From Streptomyces sp. TBY4 (lineage in GTDB: Bacteria > Actinomycetota > Actinomycetes > Streptomycetales > Streptomycetaceae): a stretch of 64,000 nucleotides of DNA. Below the pieces are notes generated by a model. The model was not told the origin of the DNA. It was given only the letters and a program-made list of their open reading frames with translations, and searched no databases. The translations under genes and the position numbers were made by a program. This document shows, in pieces, positions 35,133 to 42,346 of this stretch. The stretch is taken from the NCBI RefSeq assembly GCF_024213195.1, contig NZ_JANAVF010000008.1, positions 1 to 64,000 of the forward strand, given 5' to 3'. Position 1 is the first letter of the stretch, and every line of letters begins with the position of its first letter.

Positions 35133-35687
35133 ATGTCCCGCGTGCACCTCATCGACCCGGCCACCGCGACCGGCAACGCCGCCGAACAACTGGCAGCCAC
35201 CCAGAGCACGTTGGGTGTCATCCCGAACATGGCCAAGGCGATGGCCCACAGTCCGGCCGCACTCAAGGGCTTCCTCGGCCTGTTCGGCGCGCTGAAGGAG
35301 GGTGTGCTCTCCGCCGGCATACAGGAGCGGATCGCCCTCGCGGTGGCCGAGCTCAACGGCTGCAGCTACTGCCTGTCAGCCCACACGATGGTCTCCCGCA
35401 ACGTCGCCCAGCTCCCCGAGGAGGAGATCGAGGCCGCCCGGCGGGGCACCAGCGCCGACCCGAAGGCCGCCGCCGTACTGCGCCTCGCGGTGGCGATCAC
35501 CGAGAACCGGGGCCGGATCGCCGACGAGGCCTTCGCGGCGGCCCGTGAGGCCGGGCTGACGGACGAGGAGATCGTCGAGGTGATCGCCAACACCGTCCGG
35601 AACATCTTCACCAACTACGTCAACGAGGCGCTCGACGTCGACGTCGAATGGCCGCTCGTGACACCGTACTCCCGCGCCGCCGTCTGA
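35133..35687 (+). CDS. AhpD-like carboxymuconolactone decarboxylase family protein
   Basis: A 184-residue alkylhydroperoxidase-fold protein; ATG at 35133 after AAGGAG. The AhpD active site is present: GCSYCLSAHTMVSR, a CxxC followed by the conserved His. Residues 128-150 contain the LTDEEIVEVIANTVRNIFTN helix. It probably reduces organic peroxides or takes part in thiol redox, in line with the TetR gene beside it. Its last 68 nt overlap the 3' end of the convergent CcdA gene. The last codons resemble the scar at 11113. Confidence 0.85.
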   Translation: MSRVHLIDPATATGNAAEQLAATQSTLGVIPNMAKAMAHSPAALKGFLGLFGALKEGVLSAGIQERIALAVAELNGCSYCLSAHTMVSRNVAQLPEEEIEAARRGTSADPKAAAVLRLAVAITENRGRIADEAFAAAREAGLTDEEIVEVIANTVRNIFTNYVNEALDVDVEWPLVTPYSRAAV

Positions 35688-36513
35688 TCCCCGACAGCGC
35701 CGCGGCACCGACCAACAGGGCCGCGAACAGCGCGACCAGGGTCACCGGTCCGATGGAGTCGAGCAGGTCGGCGATCGTGCGCTGGAAGGATCCGGCCGCG
35801 TCGATGACCGGGTCCTGGGTGGCGGGGTCGCGCTGGGCGCGGATCTCATACCAGCCGTAGTACGCGACGTACGCGCCGACGAAGAGCAGCAGTCCGCCGC
35901 CGATCCGGGGCGCGAGTGCGCCGGCACGGCGCAGGTGGCTGACGGCGGTGGTGCGGGTGACGGCGACGGTGAGGGAAGCGACGCCGACGATCAGGCCCAT
36001 GCCAAGGGCGTACGCGGCGAAGAGGAGGACGCCCTCGGTAGGGGAGCCGCTGCGGAAGGCGGAGACGACGATGGCGAGGAACGGCGCGATCGTGCAGCCC
36101 AAGGAGGCCGTGGCGTACGCCATCCCGAACAGCGCCATGGAGGGGATCGACCGGGTGAGAGCGGGGGCCCGGCGGAGTTTCGGTGCCAGGGCGGGCAGTT
36201 GGCGGCCCAGCAGCAGCCAGATGCCGGCGGCGGCCATGAGGACGCCGAAGGCGATGGTGAACCAGGGCAGGTGTTCCTGGACCTGGCCGGCCACGGGCTG
36301 GATCACCAGGCCGAATATGCCGAAGAGGGCGGCGAAGCCGATGGTGATCGAGGCCGTGGCTATCAGTGCGCGGCCGATGGCGACCGCGCGAGTGGGGGAG
36401 TCGTCGCCCAGGACGAGCAGGGACAGGTAGGCGGGGAGCAGGGCGAAGCCGCACGGGTTGACGGCGGCGAGGATGCCGGCGGTGAGCGCGAGCGCGAGAG
36501 GCAGTTCGGACAT
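35620..36513 (-). CDS. CcdA/DsbD-type thiol-electron transporter
   Basis: A 297-residue membrane protein with six or more helices. It has the CcdA signatures AAVNPCGFALLPAYL at residues about 17-31 and a second redox-active Cys in TASLGCTIAPFLAIV. These two cysteines carry electrons from thioredoxin across the membrane. It lies 7 nt downstream of the TlpA-like lipoprotein gene in the same operon and would keep that lipoprotein reduced. The basic tail (SGIRRRRGSTVSR) overlaps the AhpD-like gene. Confidence 0.88.
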   Translation of the reverse strand: MSELPLALALTAGILAAVNPCGFALLPAYLSLLVLGDDSPTRAVAIGRALIATASITIGFAALFGIFGLVIQPVAGQVQEHLPWFTIAFGVLMAAAGIWLLLGRQLPALAPKLRRAPALTRSIPSMALFGMAYATASLGCTIAPFLAIVVSAFRSGSPTEGVLLFAAYALGMGLIVGVASLTVAVTRTTAVSHLRRAGALAPRIGGGLLLFVGAYVAYYGWYEIRAQRDPATQDPVIDAAGSFQRTIADLLDSIGPVTLVALFAALLVGAAALSGIRRRRGSTVSRAAIRRRRRAPR

Positions 36514-36520
36514 CGTCAGC

Positions 36521-37111
36521 TCAGCCGGCGAGTCCGGCGACCTTCTCGGCCAGCCCCTTGCCAGCGGGCAGGACGCCCTCGTAGACGGTCTTGCCGTCTT
36601 TGTCGAGGATGACGTAGCGGCTCTGCTCGGTGACCTTGAACCGCTTCCAGGCCTCGCCCTTCTCGTCGGACAGCTGCGGGAAACCGCTGGTCTTGGTGTC
36701 GGAGATGAAGTCCTTCATGGCGGCGTTCTTGTCGAGGCCCGCGACGCCGACGACGTTGGCCTTGCCCGCGTAGTCGGCGGCGACCTTCGCGGTCTCGGCG
36801 GCCTGGGCCTTGCACTTGGGGCACCACGGCGCCCAGAACCACAGCACGGTGGGCTTGCCCGCGAGGGTCTTGGCGTCGAAGGGCTTGCCGTCCACGGTGG
36901 TGGCGGTGAAGTCCAGCACTGCGGGGACCGGGGCGCCGGCGGCGCCGGACATGCCCGGGTCCGAAGGCGCGGGCGACTCTACGGGCGCGGATGCGGTGGA
37001 TGACGGCGCGCCCGCGCCGGTGCCCGCGGCCGGGCCGTCGTCCGCGGCACACCCGGTGACGGCGAGCAGGGCGGCGGCGAGCACGGCCGGGGCGAGGGTG
37101 CGGGGGCGCAT
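36521..37111 (-). CDS. TlpA-like thioredoxin-fold lipoprotein
   Basis: A 196-residue protein. Lipobox LLAVTGC with Cys21 marks it as a surface lipoprotein. A Ser/Pro/Ala-rich linker of about 40 residues follows. The thioredoxin fold carries WFWAPWCPKCKAQ with the pair Cys97-Cys100. It is an extracytoplasmic disulfide reductase or oxidase. The CcdA gene follows at 7 nt, so the two form one electron-transfer pathway. Confidence 0.9.
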   Translation of the reverse strand: MRPRTLAPAVLAAALLAVTGCAADDGPAAGTGAGAPSSTASAPVESPAPSDPGMSGAAGAPVPAVLDFTATTVDGKPFDAKTLAGKPTVLWFWAPWCPKCKAQAAETAKVAADYAGKANVVGVAGLDKNAAMKDFISDTKTSGFPQLSDEKGEAWKRFKVTEQSRYVILDKDGKTVYEGVLPAGKGLAEKVAGLAG

Positions 37112-37187
37112 GTCGACTCCTGTGTGTTCGGGGCGGGGCGGGGCGGGAGCGACTGTAGGGCCATCTTCGCGCCGGGTGGACGGTGAG

Positions 37188-37222
37188 GGCCTTACGGTTT
37201 GGTGACGTCAGCCCGCCGCGTC
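37188..37222. repeat. 35-bp repeat, copy 2 (other copy at 8959)
   Basis: Matches 8959-8993 at 33 of 35 positions. It overlaps the last codons (Asp-Ala-Ala-Gly-stop) of the truncated Crp/Fnr gene and runs into its downstream flank. Confidence 0.8.
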
Positions 37223-37797
37223 GCGCAGGTGCCCGGTGTCGAGGACGGTCACGCGGCCACGGGCAAGTCGGAGCAGGCCGTGGTCGGCATACTCGTGCAG
37301 CACCTTGGTGCAGGTCTCGCGGGAGGTCCCGGCGAGTGCGGCGAGCTGCTCGTGGGTGAGCGCGATCTGGGGGTGGCGGCCGCCGGGGCGCAGCGGGCTT
37401 GCCGGGGGCTGGGCGCCGGCCAGTATCGTCAGGGTGGTCGCGATCCGCTGGGCCACGCTCTTGAACACGCTGTCGGACAGTCGCTGTTCCAGGTCGGCCA
37501 GGCGGTGGCCGAGGATCTCGGTGATGCGGGCCGCGATGCGCGCGTCGGTCAGCAGGAGCCGGTGCACGTCGGCCCGGCTCATCACGCATACCGTGACGTC
37601 GTCGAGGGCTTCGGCGTAGCTGTGGAACATGTGCTGTCCCAGCAGCACCATTTCCCCGAAGATCGTGCCCGGAGCGATGATCGCGGTGGTGAGGGCCCGG
37701 CCGTCGGCGGACACCCGGAAGACGCGGACCCAGCCCTGCTTGAGGATGAACAGCACCTCGCTGGGCTGGGTCGGCGCGTACAGGATCTGGCCGGCGC
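37208..37797 (-). pseudogene. Crp/Fnr regulator lacking its N-terminus
   Basis: The frame reads a cyclic-nucleotide-binding domain from GQILYAPTQPSEVLFILKQG to GTIFGEMVLLGQ and a C-terminal HTH with LTHEQLAALAGTSRETCTKVL. The first 20-40 residues of the domain are missing: at about 37798 the similarity stops and the frame continues into antisense of the DUF3179-like remnant. No ribosome site or start is seen at the break. It may still make a shortened protein from an internal start, but is probably inactive. The end overlaps the 35-bp repeat. Confidence 0.7.
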
Positions 37798-37804
37798 CGT
37801 GGCG

Positions 37805-37950
37805 TCCAGCTGGAAGCGCGCTGGGACGCGGCGCTCGACACCGCCCGGGTCCACCGGCTGGTCGGCGACCGCTGGCAGCCCGCCGACCACCTCGACGCCA
37901 TGTGGTTCGCCTGGTACGCCTTCTACCCGAACGGCCAGGTGCGACAGTGA
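37805..37950 (+). pseudogene. C-terminal remnant of a DUF3179-like protein
   Basis: The + strand reads ARWDAALDTARVHRLVGDRW then HLDAMWFAWYAFYPNGQVR and stops. This is the usual end of DUF3179 proteins, which finish with a FWFAWxAFxP block. No N-terminal part remains: upstream is antisense to the Crp remnant. The stop overlaps the start of the next membrane protein gene by 2 nt, so those two were once an operon. Confidence 0.55.
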
Positions 37951-38603
37951 GCAGGCTGCTCGGCGTCCTCGCCGGGGCCGGGGACGCGTGGGACGTCGTG
38001 GTGACCGCGACCGCGGCCACGCCCCCGCATCTTCGCGCCGCGTTGGGCGTACGCCGCTACCGGCGCACGGGGCTGGCCGCGGCGGCTGTGGTGCTGGTGG
38101 CGTACCTCTTCTCCATCGGTGACCTCGCGGTCTCGGCCTCAGGCCGGTTCGCCGGCGTCCCTGTCGTGCGGACGGCGCCAGGGCAGCTGTTCCAGGCGCG
38201 GGCGCCGTACCTCTTCGAGCCGGTGCTCGCCCTGCACCCGGGCCCGTACGTGGGGGTGTTCCTCAGTCCGGTCAACCTGCTGCTCGGAGCCGTGGTGGCC
38301 GCCCTGGTCGGCGCCAACGTCGCGGTCGCGGGGTTCGCGGCAGGTCAGGCGGCCGCCTGTAGGGGCACGCGGTACGCGCGGCTGCTCGGCGTCCTCCCGG
38401 CCTTCCTCCTCGGCTTCGCCTGCTGTGTGCCGGCCTTCCTGCTCGTCCTCGGCACGGGCACGGCGGCAGCCCTCCTGCCGGTGCTGATCCCGCTGCGCCC
38501 GGTGTTCTACCCCCTCACGCTGCTGATGCTCGTCAGCACGCTGGTGTGGGGCACGTCCCGGCTCCACCGGCAGGTCCCGCCCCGCCCAGGATCGCCTCGA
38601 TGA
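37947..38603 (+). CDS. Polytopic membrane protein of unknown function
   Basis: A 218-residue protein, GTG start overlapping the DUF3179-like stop. Helices are seen at about 38-58, 98-125 and 147-210, with a paired-Cys helix (LLGFACCVPAFLLVLGTG). A cytosolic N-terminus includes VSRLLGVLAGAGDAWDVVV. With its upstream operon start lost, expression now depends on a new promoter. The 3' end overlaps merB by 71 nt in opposite directions. A role in metal or thiol handling is possible given the neighbours, but is not shown. Confidence 0.62.
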   Translation: MSRLLGVLAGAGDAWDVVVTATAATPPHLRAALGVRRYRRTGLAAAAVVLVAYLFSIGDLAVSASGRFAGVPVVRTAPGQLFQARAPYLFEPVLALHPGPYVGVFLSPVNLLLGAVVAALVGANVAVAGFAAGQAAACRGTRYARLLGVLPAFLLGFACCVPAFLLVLGTGTAAALLPVLIPLRPVFYPLTLLMLVSTLVWGTSRLHRQVPPRPGSPR

Positions 38604-39207
38604 GTGGGCGGCCGAGCCGGAAGGCGTCGGCGACGGGGAGGACTGACATTCCGGGACGGTCGCTGAGCCAGTCCGCGGCGGCCCCGGCGGAGGCGAAGAA
38701 GTGGACCTCGTTGCAGAAGGCGGTGCGTACGGAGGTCATGTCGTCGGGGGTGACGATCGAGACCACGGCTTCGGCCGGGTCGAGGTCCGTGACACCGTCG
38801 GGGGTGACGGTCAGCCGGATCGGGGCTCCGGTCGCGCGGCACGGGGATTCGACGTGGGCGGTGGTACCGAGGAGGGTGGGGAATGCCAGGGTGTCCAGGG
38901 CGCACCAGGTGTAGAGCTGCCGCCCGCCTGTCTCGAAGCGGTGCGGCGTGGGACGCTGCGTCAGGCCGCTGCCGACGATGCGCCCGTTCTCGTCGTACTC
39001 GGTGTCGGGCATGGCGGTCAGCGCCTCGCGGACCTCGGCTTCGGTACGGCCGGTCGCGGCGGCGAGCTCGTCGGCGCCGACGGGCCGACCGGTGGCCAGG
39101 AGTCGCAGCAGGTGGGCCCACAGAGGTCCGCCGATGAGGGTCCCGCGGTCCTTCAGGAGGGCGGTGAGGCTACCGGCGAGCTGTTCGACGGAGGCGTTGA
39201 TGGTCAG
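38533..39207 (-). CDS. merB: Organomercurial lyase MerB
   Basis: A 224-residue protein when started at a CTG (39207). Active-site residues are visible: LYTWCALDTLAFP with Cys and Asp (Cys96/Asp99 of the R831b enzyme), and RTAFCNEVHFFAS with the second Cys (Cys159). The full N-terminal domain (LAGSLTALLKDRGTLIG...) requires a start upstream of the only ATG (39012). The only in-frame start-like codon is CTG at 39207, 4 nt after AAGGA. MerB splits C-Hg bonds; the Hg(II) released goes to MerA. A MerR-type promoter lies just upstream, within the regulator's 3' end. Confidence 0.9.
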   Translation of the reverse strand: MTINASVEQLAGSLTALLKDRGTLIGGPLWAHLLRLLATGRPVGADELAAATGRTEAEVREALTAMPDTEYDENGRIVGSGLTQRPTPHRFETGGRQLYTWCALDTLAFPTLLGTTAHVESPCRATGAPIRLTVTPDGVTDLDPAEAVVSIVTPDDMTSVRTAFCNEVHFFASAGAAADWLSDRPGMSVLPVADAFRLGRPLIEAILGGAGPAGGAGTCPTPAC

Positions 39208-39270
39208 GGGGTCCTTGTCCTCTCGGAGGGTGGCGGGCGGTCGGCCGACGTACCCGCCGGGCCGCTGCCG

Positions 39271-39302
39271 ACCGTACGGTCTGACCCCGGGGGGAGAGTC
39301 AA
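39271..39302 (-). promoter_or_regulatory. MerR-type promoter of merB with long spacer
   Basis: On the complement, TTGACT (39302-39297) overlaps the merR stop, and TACGGT (39276-39271) follows after 20 nt. Spacers of 19-20 nt are typical of MerR-activated promoters, where the activator untwists DNA. The spacer is centred on a CCCC-CC-GGGG dyad, the expected operator. Confidence 0.65.
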
Positions 39303-39658
39303 GCGTCGCTCCGTTGGGCGGCCTCGAAGGCGTTGATCCGGTCCCGCGTCCGTTCCAGCTCCGCGATCCGGTCCTCGGTACGGGCCCGGGCCGCGCGCAG
39401 CCGCTCGACGAGCAAGGGGCCCAGGGCAGCCCGGCCGCCCCGCGCGCAGTCGCCGCCGAGGAGTTCGCGGATCTCGGCCAGGGTCAGTCCCAGGCCACGC
39501 AGCTCGCATATCATCCGTACGCACGACAGGGCATCGGCGTCGTACAGGCGGTAGTTCCCGGCGCTGCGGCCCGGACTGTGGATCAGCCCCCAGTCCGTGT
39601 AAGTGCGGAGCGCCTTGACCGGCACTCCGGTGCGCCGGGACAACTCCCCGATGGTCAT
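39299..39658 (-). CDS. MerR family regulator
   Basis: A 119-residue regulator. N-terminal winged HTH: MTIGELSRRTGVPVKALRTYTDWGLI, then YRLYDADALSCVRMICELRGLGLTLAEI. A dimer helix with LGGDCARGG and a charged coiled coil follow. It has one loop Cys (in GGDC) rather than the three Cys of classical MerR, so its inducer may not be Hg(II). Located between merA and merB in the same direction, 21 nt after merA, and its 3' end contains the promoter for merB. Confidence 0.87.
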   Translation of the reverse strand: MTIGELSRRTGVPVKALRTYTDWGLIHSPGRSAGNYRLYDADALSCVRMICELRGLGLTLAEIRELLGGDCARGGRAALGPLLVERLRAARARTEDRIAELERTRDRINAFEAAQRSDA

Positions 39659-39679
39659 GGGCGCGTCACCTCCCGGTTC

Positions 39680-41098
39680 TCAGCCCGCGCAGCAGGACAG
39701 CTTGGCGACGTCGGCGGTGAAGGTCTGGGCGGCCAGCTTCAGCGCTTCCGCCATGGTCAGGTAGGGGTGCCAGGTGTGGGCGAGCTGGTCGACCGTGAGC
39801 CCGGCGGTGAGGGCGTACGTGGCCGCGGTGATGATCTCTCCCGCGCCGTCGGCGAGTACGTGGGCGCCGATCAGGCGGCCGGTGCCCTGCTCGGCGACGA
39901 GTTTGACCAGGCCCCGGGTGTCGCGGTCGGCCAGTGCTCGCGGCACATACTCGAAGGGCAGGGTCCGGCAGTCGCACGGGATTCCGGCCTCGGCGGCCTC
40001 GGCGTCGGTCATCCCCACGGAGGCGATGGCCGGGCTGGTGAAGGTGACGCGGGGCAGGGCCGTGTAGTCCAGGGTGCGTTCCGCGCCGCCGAGGGCGTTG
40101 TCGGCGACGAGGGTGCCGTGGGCGGCGGCGACGTACACGAACTGCGGGTGGCCGGTGACGTCCCCGGCGGCCCAGATCCGCTCGGCGGTGGTGCGCAGGT
40201 ATGCGTCGACGATGACTTCGCCGTGCGGTCCGGTTTTGACGCCCACCGACTCGAGGTTCAGGCCGGCGGTGACGGGCCGCCGCCCGGTGGCGATCAGCAG
40301 GTGCTCGGCGCGCAGCTCTGCTGCCGACGAGGTCGTGAGGGTGTAGCCGGCTGCGTCGCGATGGACGGCCGTCAGCGTGGTGCCGGTGTGTACGGCGATA
40401 CCCTCGTCGGCGAGCACGGATTCCAGGGCGGCGGAGATCTCGGGCTCTTCGTTCGGGGCGAGGCGTTCCAGCGCCTCGATGACGGTGACCTGCGTGCCGA
40501 GCCGGGCGAACAGCTGGGCTTGCTCCAGCCCGACCGCGTTGCCGCCCACCACGACCATCGACTCCGGCAGGGCGTCGAGTTCCATGGCGGTGGTGGAGGT
40601 CAGGTATCCGGCGGCCTCCAGGCCGGCCAGGGGTGGGGCCCAGGGAGTGGAGCCGGTGGCGATCAGATACCGGCCGGCCTCGATCCGTACGGTCCCGCCC
40701 TCGGCCAGGTCTACGTCCAGGGCAGGCCCGTCAGCGAACGCGGCGTTCCCGCGCACCACCTCGAAGCCGAGCTCGGCGGCCAGGTCCGCGTACTTCTCCG
40801 CCCGCATCCGGTCGACCAGGGTGTCCTTGCCCCCGATCAGCGCCCGGAAGCCGACGGGCGCGGTGTGAGCCCGGATGCCGGGGAAGCGGGAGGCGGCCTG
40901 GGCGCCGTGCCGGGCCGTGGCGGCGGCCAGCAGCGCCTTGGACGGTAGGCACCCGATGTTCACGCAGGTGCCGCCGATGGTGCCACGCTCGACCAGCACC
41001 ACGCGGGCGCCCTTGCCCCGCGCGGCGATGGCGGCGGCGAAGGCCGCCGAGCCCGAGCCGACGACCGCCAGATCGAATCCGGATCGCACCTCGGTCAT
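39680..41098 (-). CDS. merA: Mercuric reductase MerA
   Basis: A 472-residue pyridine nucleotide-disulfide oxidoreductase. FAD-binding GSGSAAFAAAIAARGKGARVVLVERG; redox pair GGTCVNIGCLPSKALL; NAD(P) domain SMVVVGGNAVGLEQAQLF; the C-terminus ends LSCCAG, the vicinal Cys pair that delivers Hg(II). It lacks the N-terminal HMA domain, as in Streptomyces lividans MerA. The ATG at 41098 is preceded by GAGG. It reduces Hg(II) to Hg(0) with NADPH in the cytosol. It is divergent from the ArsR-type regulator, with two operator repeats in the gap. Confidence 0.95.
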   Translation of the reverse strand: MTEVRSGFDLAVVGSGSAAFAAAIAARGKGARVVLVERGTIGGTCVNIGCLPSKALLAAATARHGAQAASRFPGIRAHTAPVGFRALIGGKDTLVDRMRAEKYADLAAELGFEVVRGNAAFADGPALDVDLAEGGTVRIEAGRYLIATGSTPWAPPLAGLEAAGYLTSTTAMELDALPESMVVVGGNAVGLEQAQLFARLGTQVTVIEALERLAPNEEPEISAALESVLADEGIAVHTGTTLTAVHRDAAGYTLTTSSAAELRAEHLLIATGRRPVTAGLNLESVGVKTGPHGEVIVDAYLRTTAERIWAAGDVTGHPQFVYVAAAHGTLVADNALGGAERTLDYTALPRVTFTSPAIASVGMTDAEAAEAGIPCDCRTLPFEYVPRALADRDTRGLVKLVAEQGTGRLIGAHVLADGAGEIITAATYALTAGLTVDQLAHTWHPYLTMAEALKLAAQTFTADVAKLSCCAG

Positions 41099-41143
41099 GG
41101 TGTTGCCTCCTCGCATGGCGGCCCGGCTCCCAGCAGTGGGACC

Positions 41144-41196
41144 TATTCGCTTTGGCGTATAGCAGAATCCCAGCTTACTATTCGTATAGGCGAATA
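41144..41196. promoter_or_regulatory. Two operators in the mer divergent promoter
   Basis: TATTCG-CTTTGG-CGTATA (41144-41161) and TATTCG-TATAGG-CGAATA (41179-41196, perfect arms) lie between merA and the ArsR-type regulator, 35 bp apart. They match the form of ArsR/SmtB-family sites and probably bind that regulator. Confidence 0.78.
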
Positions 41197-41214
41197 TCTG
41201 GATGTGGAGGCCCC

Positions 41215-41589
41215 ATGAAGTCCGCACTCGTCGATCCGGTGGCCGAGGTCCTGGTCGAGCTCGTGCCGTGCACTCACCTGGACACCACGGCCCGTTTCTT
41301 CCGGGCCCTCGCCGACCCCAACCGGCTGCGGCTGCTGGAGTTCATCCTGCGCGGCGAACGCACTTCAGCCGAGTGCGTCGAGCACGCCGGCATCTCCCAG
41401 CCGCGGGTCTCGGTGCACCTGTCCTGCCTCGTGGACTGCGGCTACGTCGCCGCCCGCCGGGACGGAAAGAAGCTGCGCTACTCCGTCGGCGACCCGCGCG
41501 TGGCCGACCTCGTCGTTCTGGCCAGGGCCCTGGCGGCGGACAACGCCAAGGCCTTGGCCTGCTGCGAGCGCATCCCACCCGCCGAGTAA
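41215..41589 (+). CDS. merR: ArsR-family mercury-responsive regulator
   Basis: A 124-residue winged HTH repressor: TARFFRALADPNRLRLLEFI, SAECVEHAGISQPRVSVHLSCL, GYVAARRDGKKLRYSVG. Cysteines at the N-terminus (VPCTHLD), in the HTH (AECVEH, LSCLVDCGY) and at the end (ACCERIP) can bind Hg(II). It matches the type found in Streptomyces lividans, where MerR is ArsR-like, not MerR-like. It should repress merA and its own operon through the repeats at 41144-41196. Confidence 0.88.
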   Translation: MKSALVDPVAEVLVELVPCTHLDTTARFFRALADPNRLRLLEFILRGERTSAECVEHAGISQPRVSVHLSCLVDCGYVAARRDGKKLRYSVGDPRVADLVVLARALAADNAKALACCERIPPAE

Positions 41590-41611
41590 CCCGAAGCCCC
41601 CGAGGCCCGTG

Positions 41612-41836
41612 ATGACTGCCCCCACGCCACCACCCCCGCACCGCGACCACACCGTGATCGGTGTCATCGGCATGGCCGTGCTGGTGCTCGTCTGCTGTGC
41701 CGCGCCCGTCCTGATCGCCGCCGGTGCCCTGGGCGCGCTCGGAGCATGGTTGACCAGCCCGTATCTGCTCGCCGCCGCGGCTGCCCTCGCGCTGATCGCT
41801 CTGGTCGCCGGAGCGACCCGCCGCAGACGCCGCTGA
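41612..41836 (+). CDS. Small MerT/MerF-like membrane protein
   Basis: A 74-residue protein of two helices: GVIGMAVLVLVCCAAPVLIA, with a Cys-Cys pair in the first helix, as in MerT/MerF, then LLAAAAALALIALVAG. In MerT/MerF-type carriers such a pair passes Hg(II) inward to MerA. It follows the ArsR-type regulator by 22 nt in the same operon. The size is closer to MerF than MerT. Confidence 0.78.
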   Translation: MTAPTPPPPHRDHTVIGVIGMAVLVLVCCAAPVLIAAGALGALGAWLTSPYLLAAAAALALIALVAGATRRRRR

Positions 41837-41866
41837 CGGCCGGCCCTGCACGGAAGGAGGATCGCC

Positions 41867-42346
41867 GTGCCATCACCACGCATCGGCGATGCCGAACGAG
41901 AACAAGCCGGCGAACGCCTCAAGGAGGCCTACGCCGAAGGCCGGTTGGACGAGTCCGAGCTCGAGTCCCGCACCGAGGAACTTCTGCGAGCCCTTACGCA
42001 GGACGACCTGCAACTCCTCCTCGCCGACCTGCCCAGCCCTGTGGCCGGGGCCCCCGCGTCGCTCGGCGCCCGGATCGCCGACGGGCTGACCCGAGCCCTC
42101 AGGTGCGCGGTCTTCTGCTGGCTCCCCCCTGCACAGCCCGGGCGGAGCTCGACCCGGCCCGCGGTGAATGCGGTCACCGGTCGGGGGCGCGCCGCTCAGC
42201 CTCCCGCTTCACCGCCGCCAGGGAGGCCGCGACCGTGGCCTCCCAGCGTTCGGCGACCACGCCGCCCCACCAGTGGCCGAGCGCCCACAGATCCGTGCCC
42301 ATCTCGCCCGCGTACTCCAGCCGCGTCCCCCCTTCGTACTCGCTGA
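41867..42346 (+). CDS. DUF1707 protein with an antisense C-terminal half
   Basis: The first 57 residues are a clean DUF1707 domain: RIGDAEREQAGERLKEAYAE, GRLDESELESRTEELL, DLQLLLADLP. The GTG at 41867 follows GGAAGGAGG. After about residue 80 the sequence turns Pro/Arg-rich (RPRPWPPSVRRPRRPTSG) and from 42174 is antisense to the SRPBCC gene, so this half is not natural DUF1707 tail sequence. The gene has probably lost its true 3' end, or reads through. DUF1707 proteins are often envelope-stress linked; the function is not known. Confidence 0.55.
   Translation: MPSPRIGDAEREQAGERLKEAYAEGRLDESELESRTEELLRALTQDDLQLLLADLPSPVAGAPASLGARIADGLTRALRCAVFCWLPPAQPGRSSTRPAVNAVTGRGRAAQPPASPPPGRPRPWPPSVRRPRRPTSGRAPTDPCPSRPRTPAASPLRTR

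Noticed and set aside
35027..35356. Longer N-terminus for the TetR protein at 34409
   Set aside because: The additional 110 codons are antisense to the AhpD-like gene and contain both operators; the TetR fold begins at 35026.
37798..38020. Start of the Crp frame at 38020
   Set aside because: Residues before GQILYAP have no Crp similarity and are antisense to the DUF3179 remnant and the next gene; a scar explains it better.
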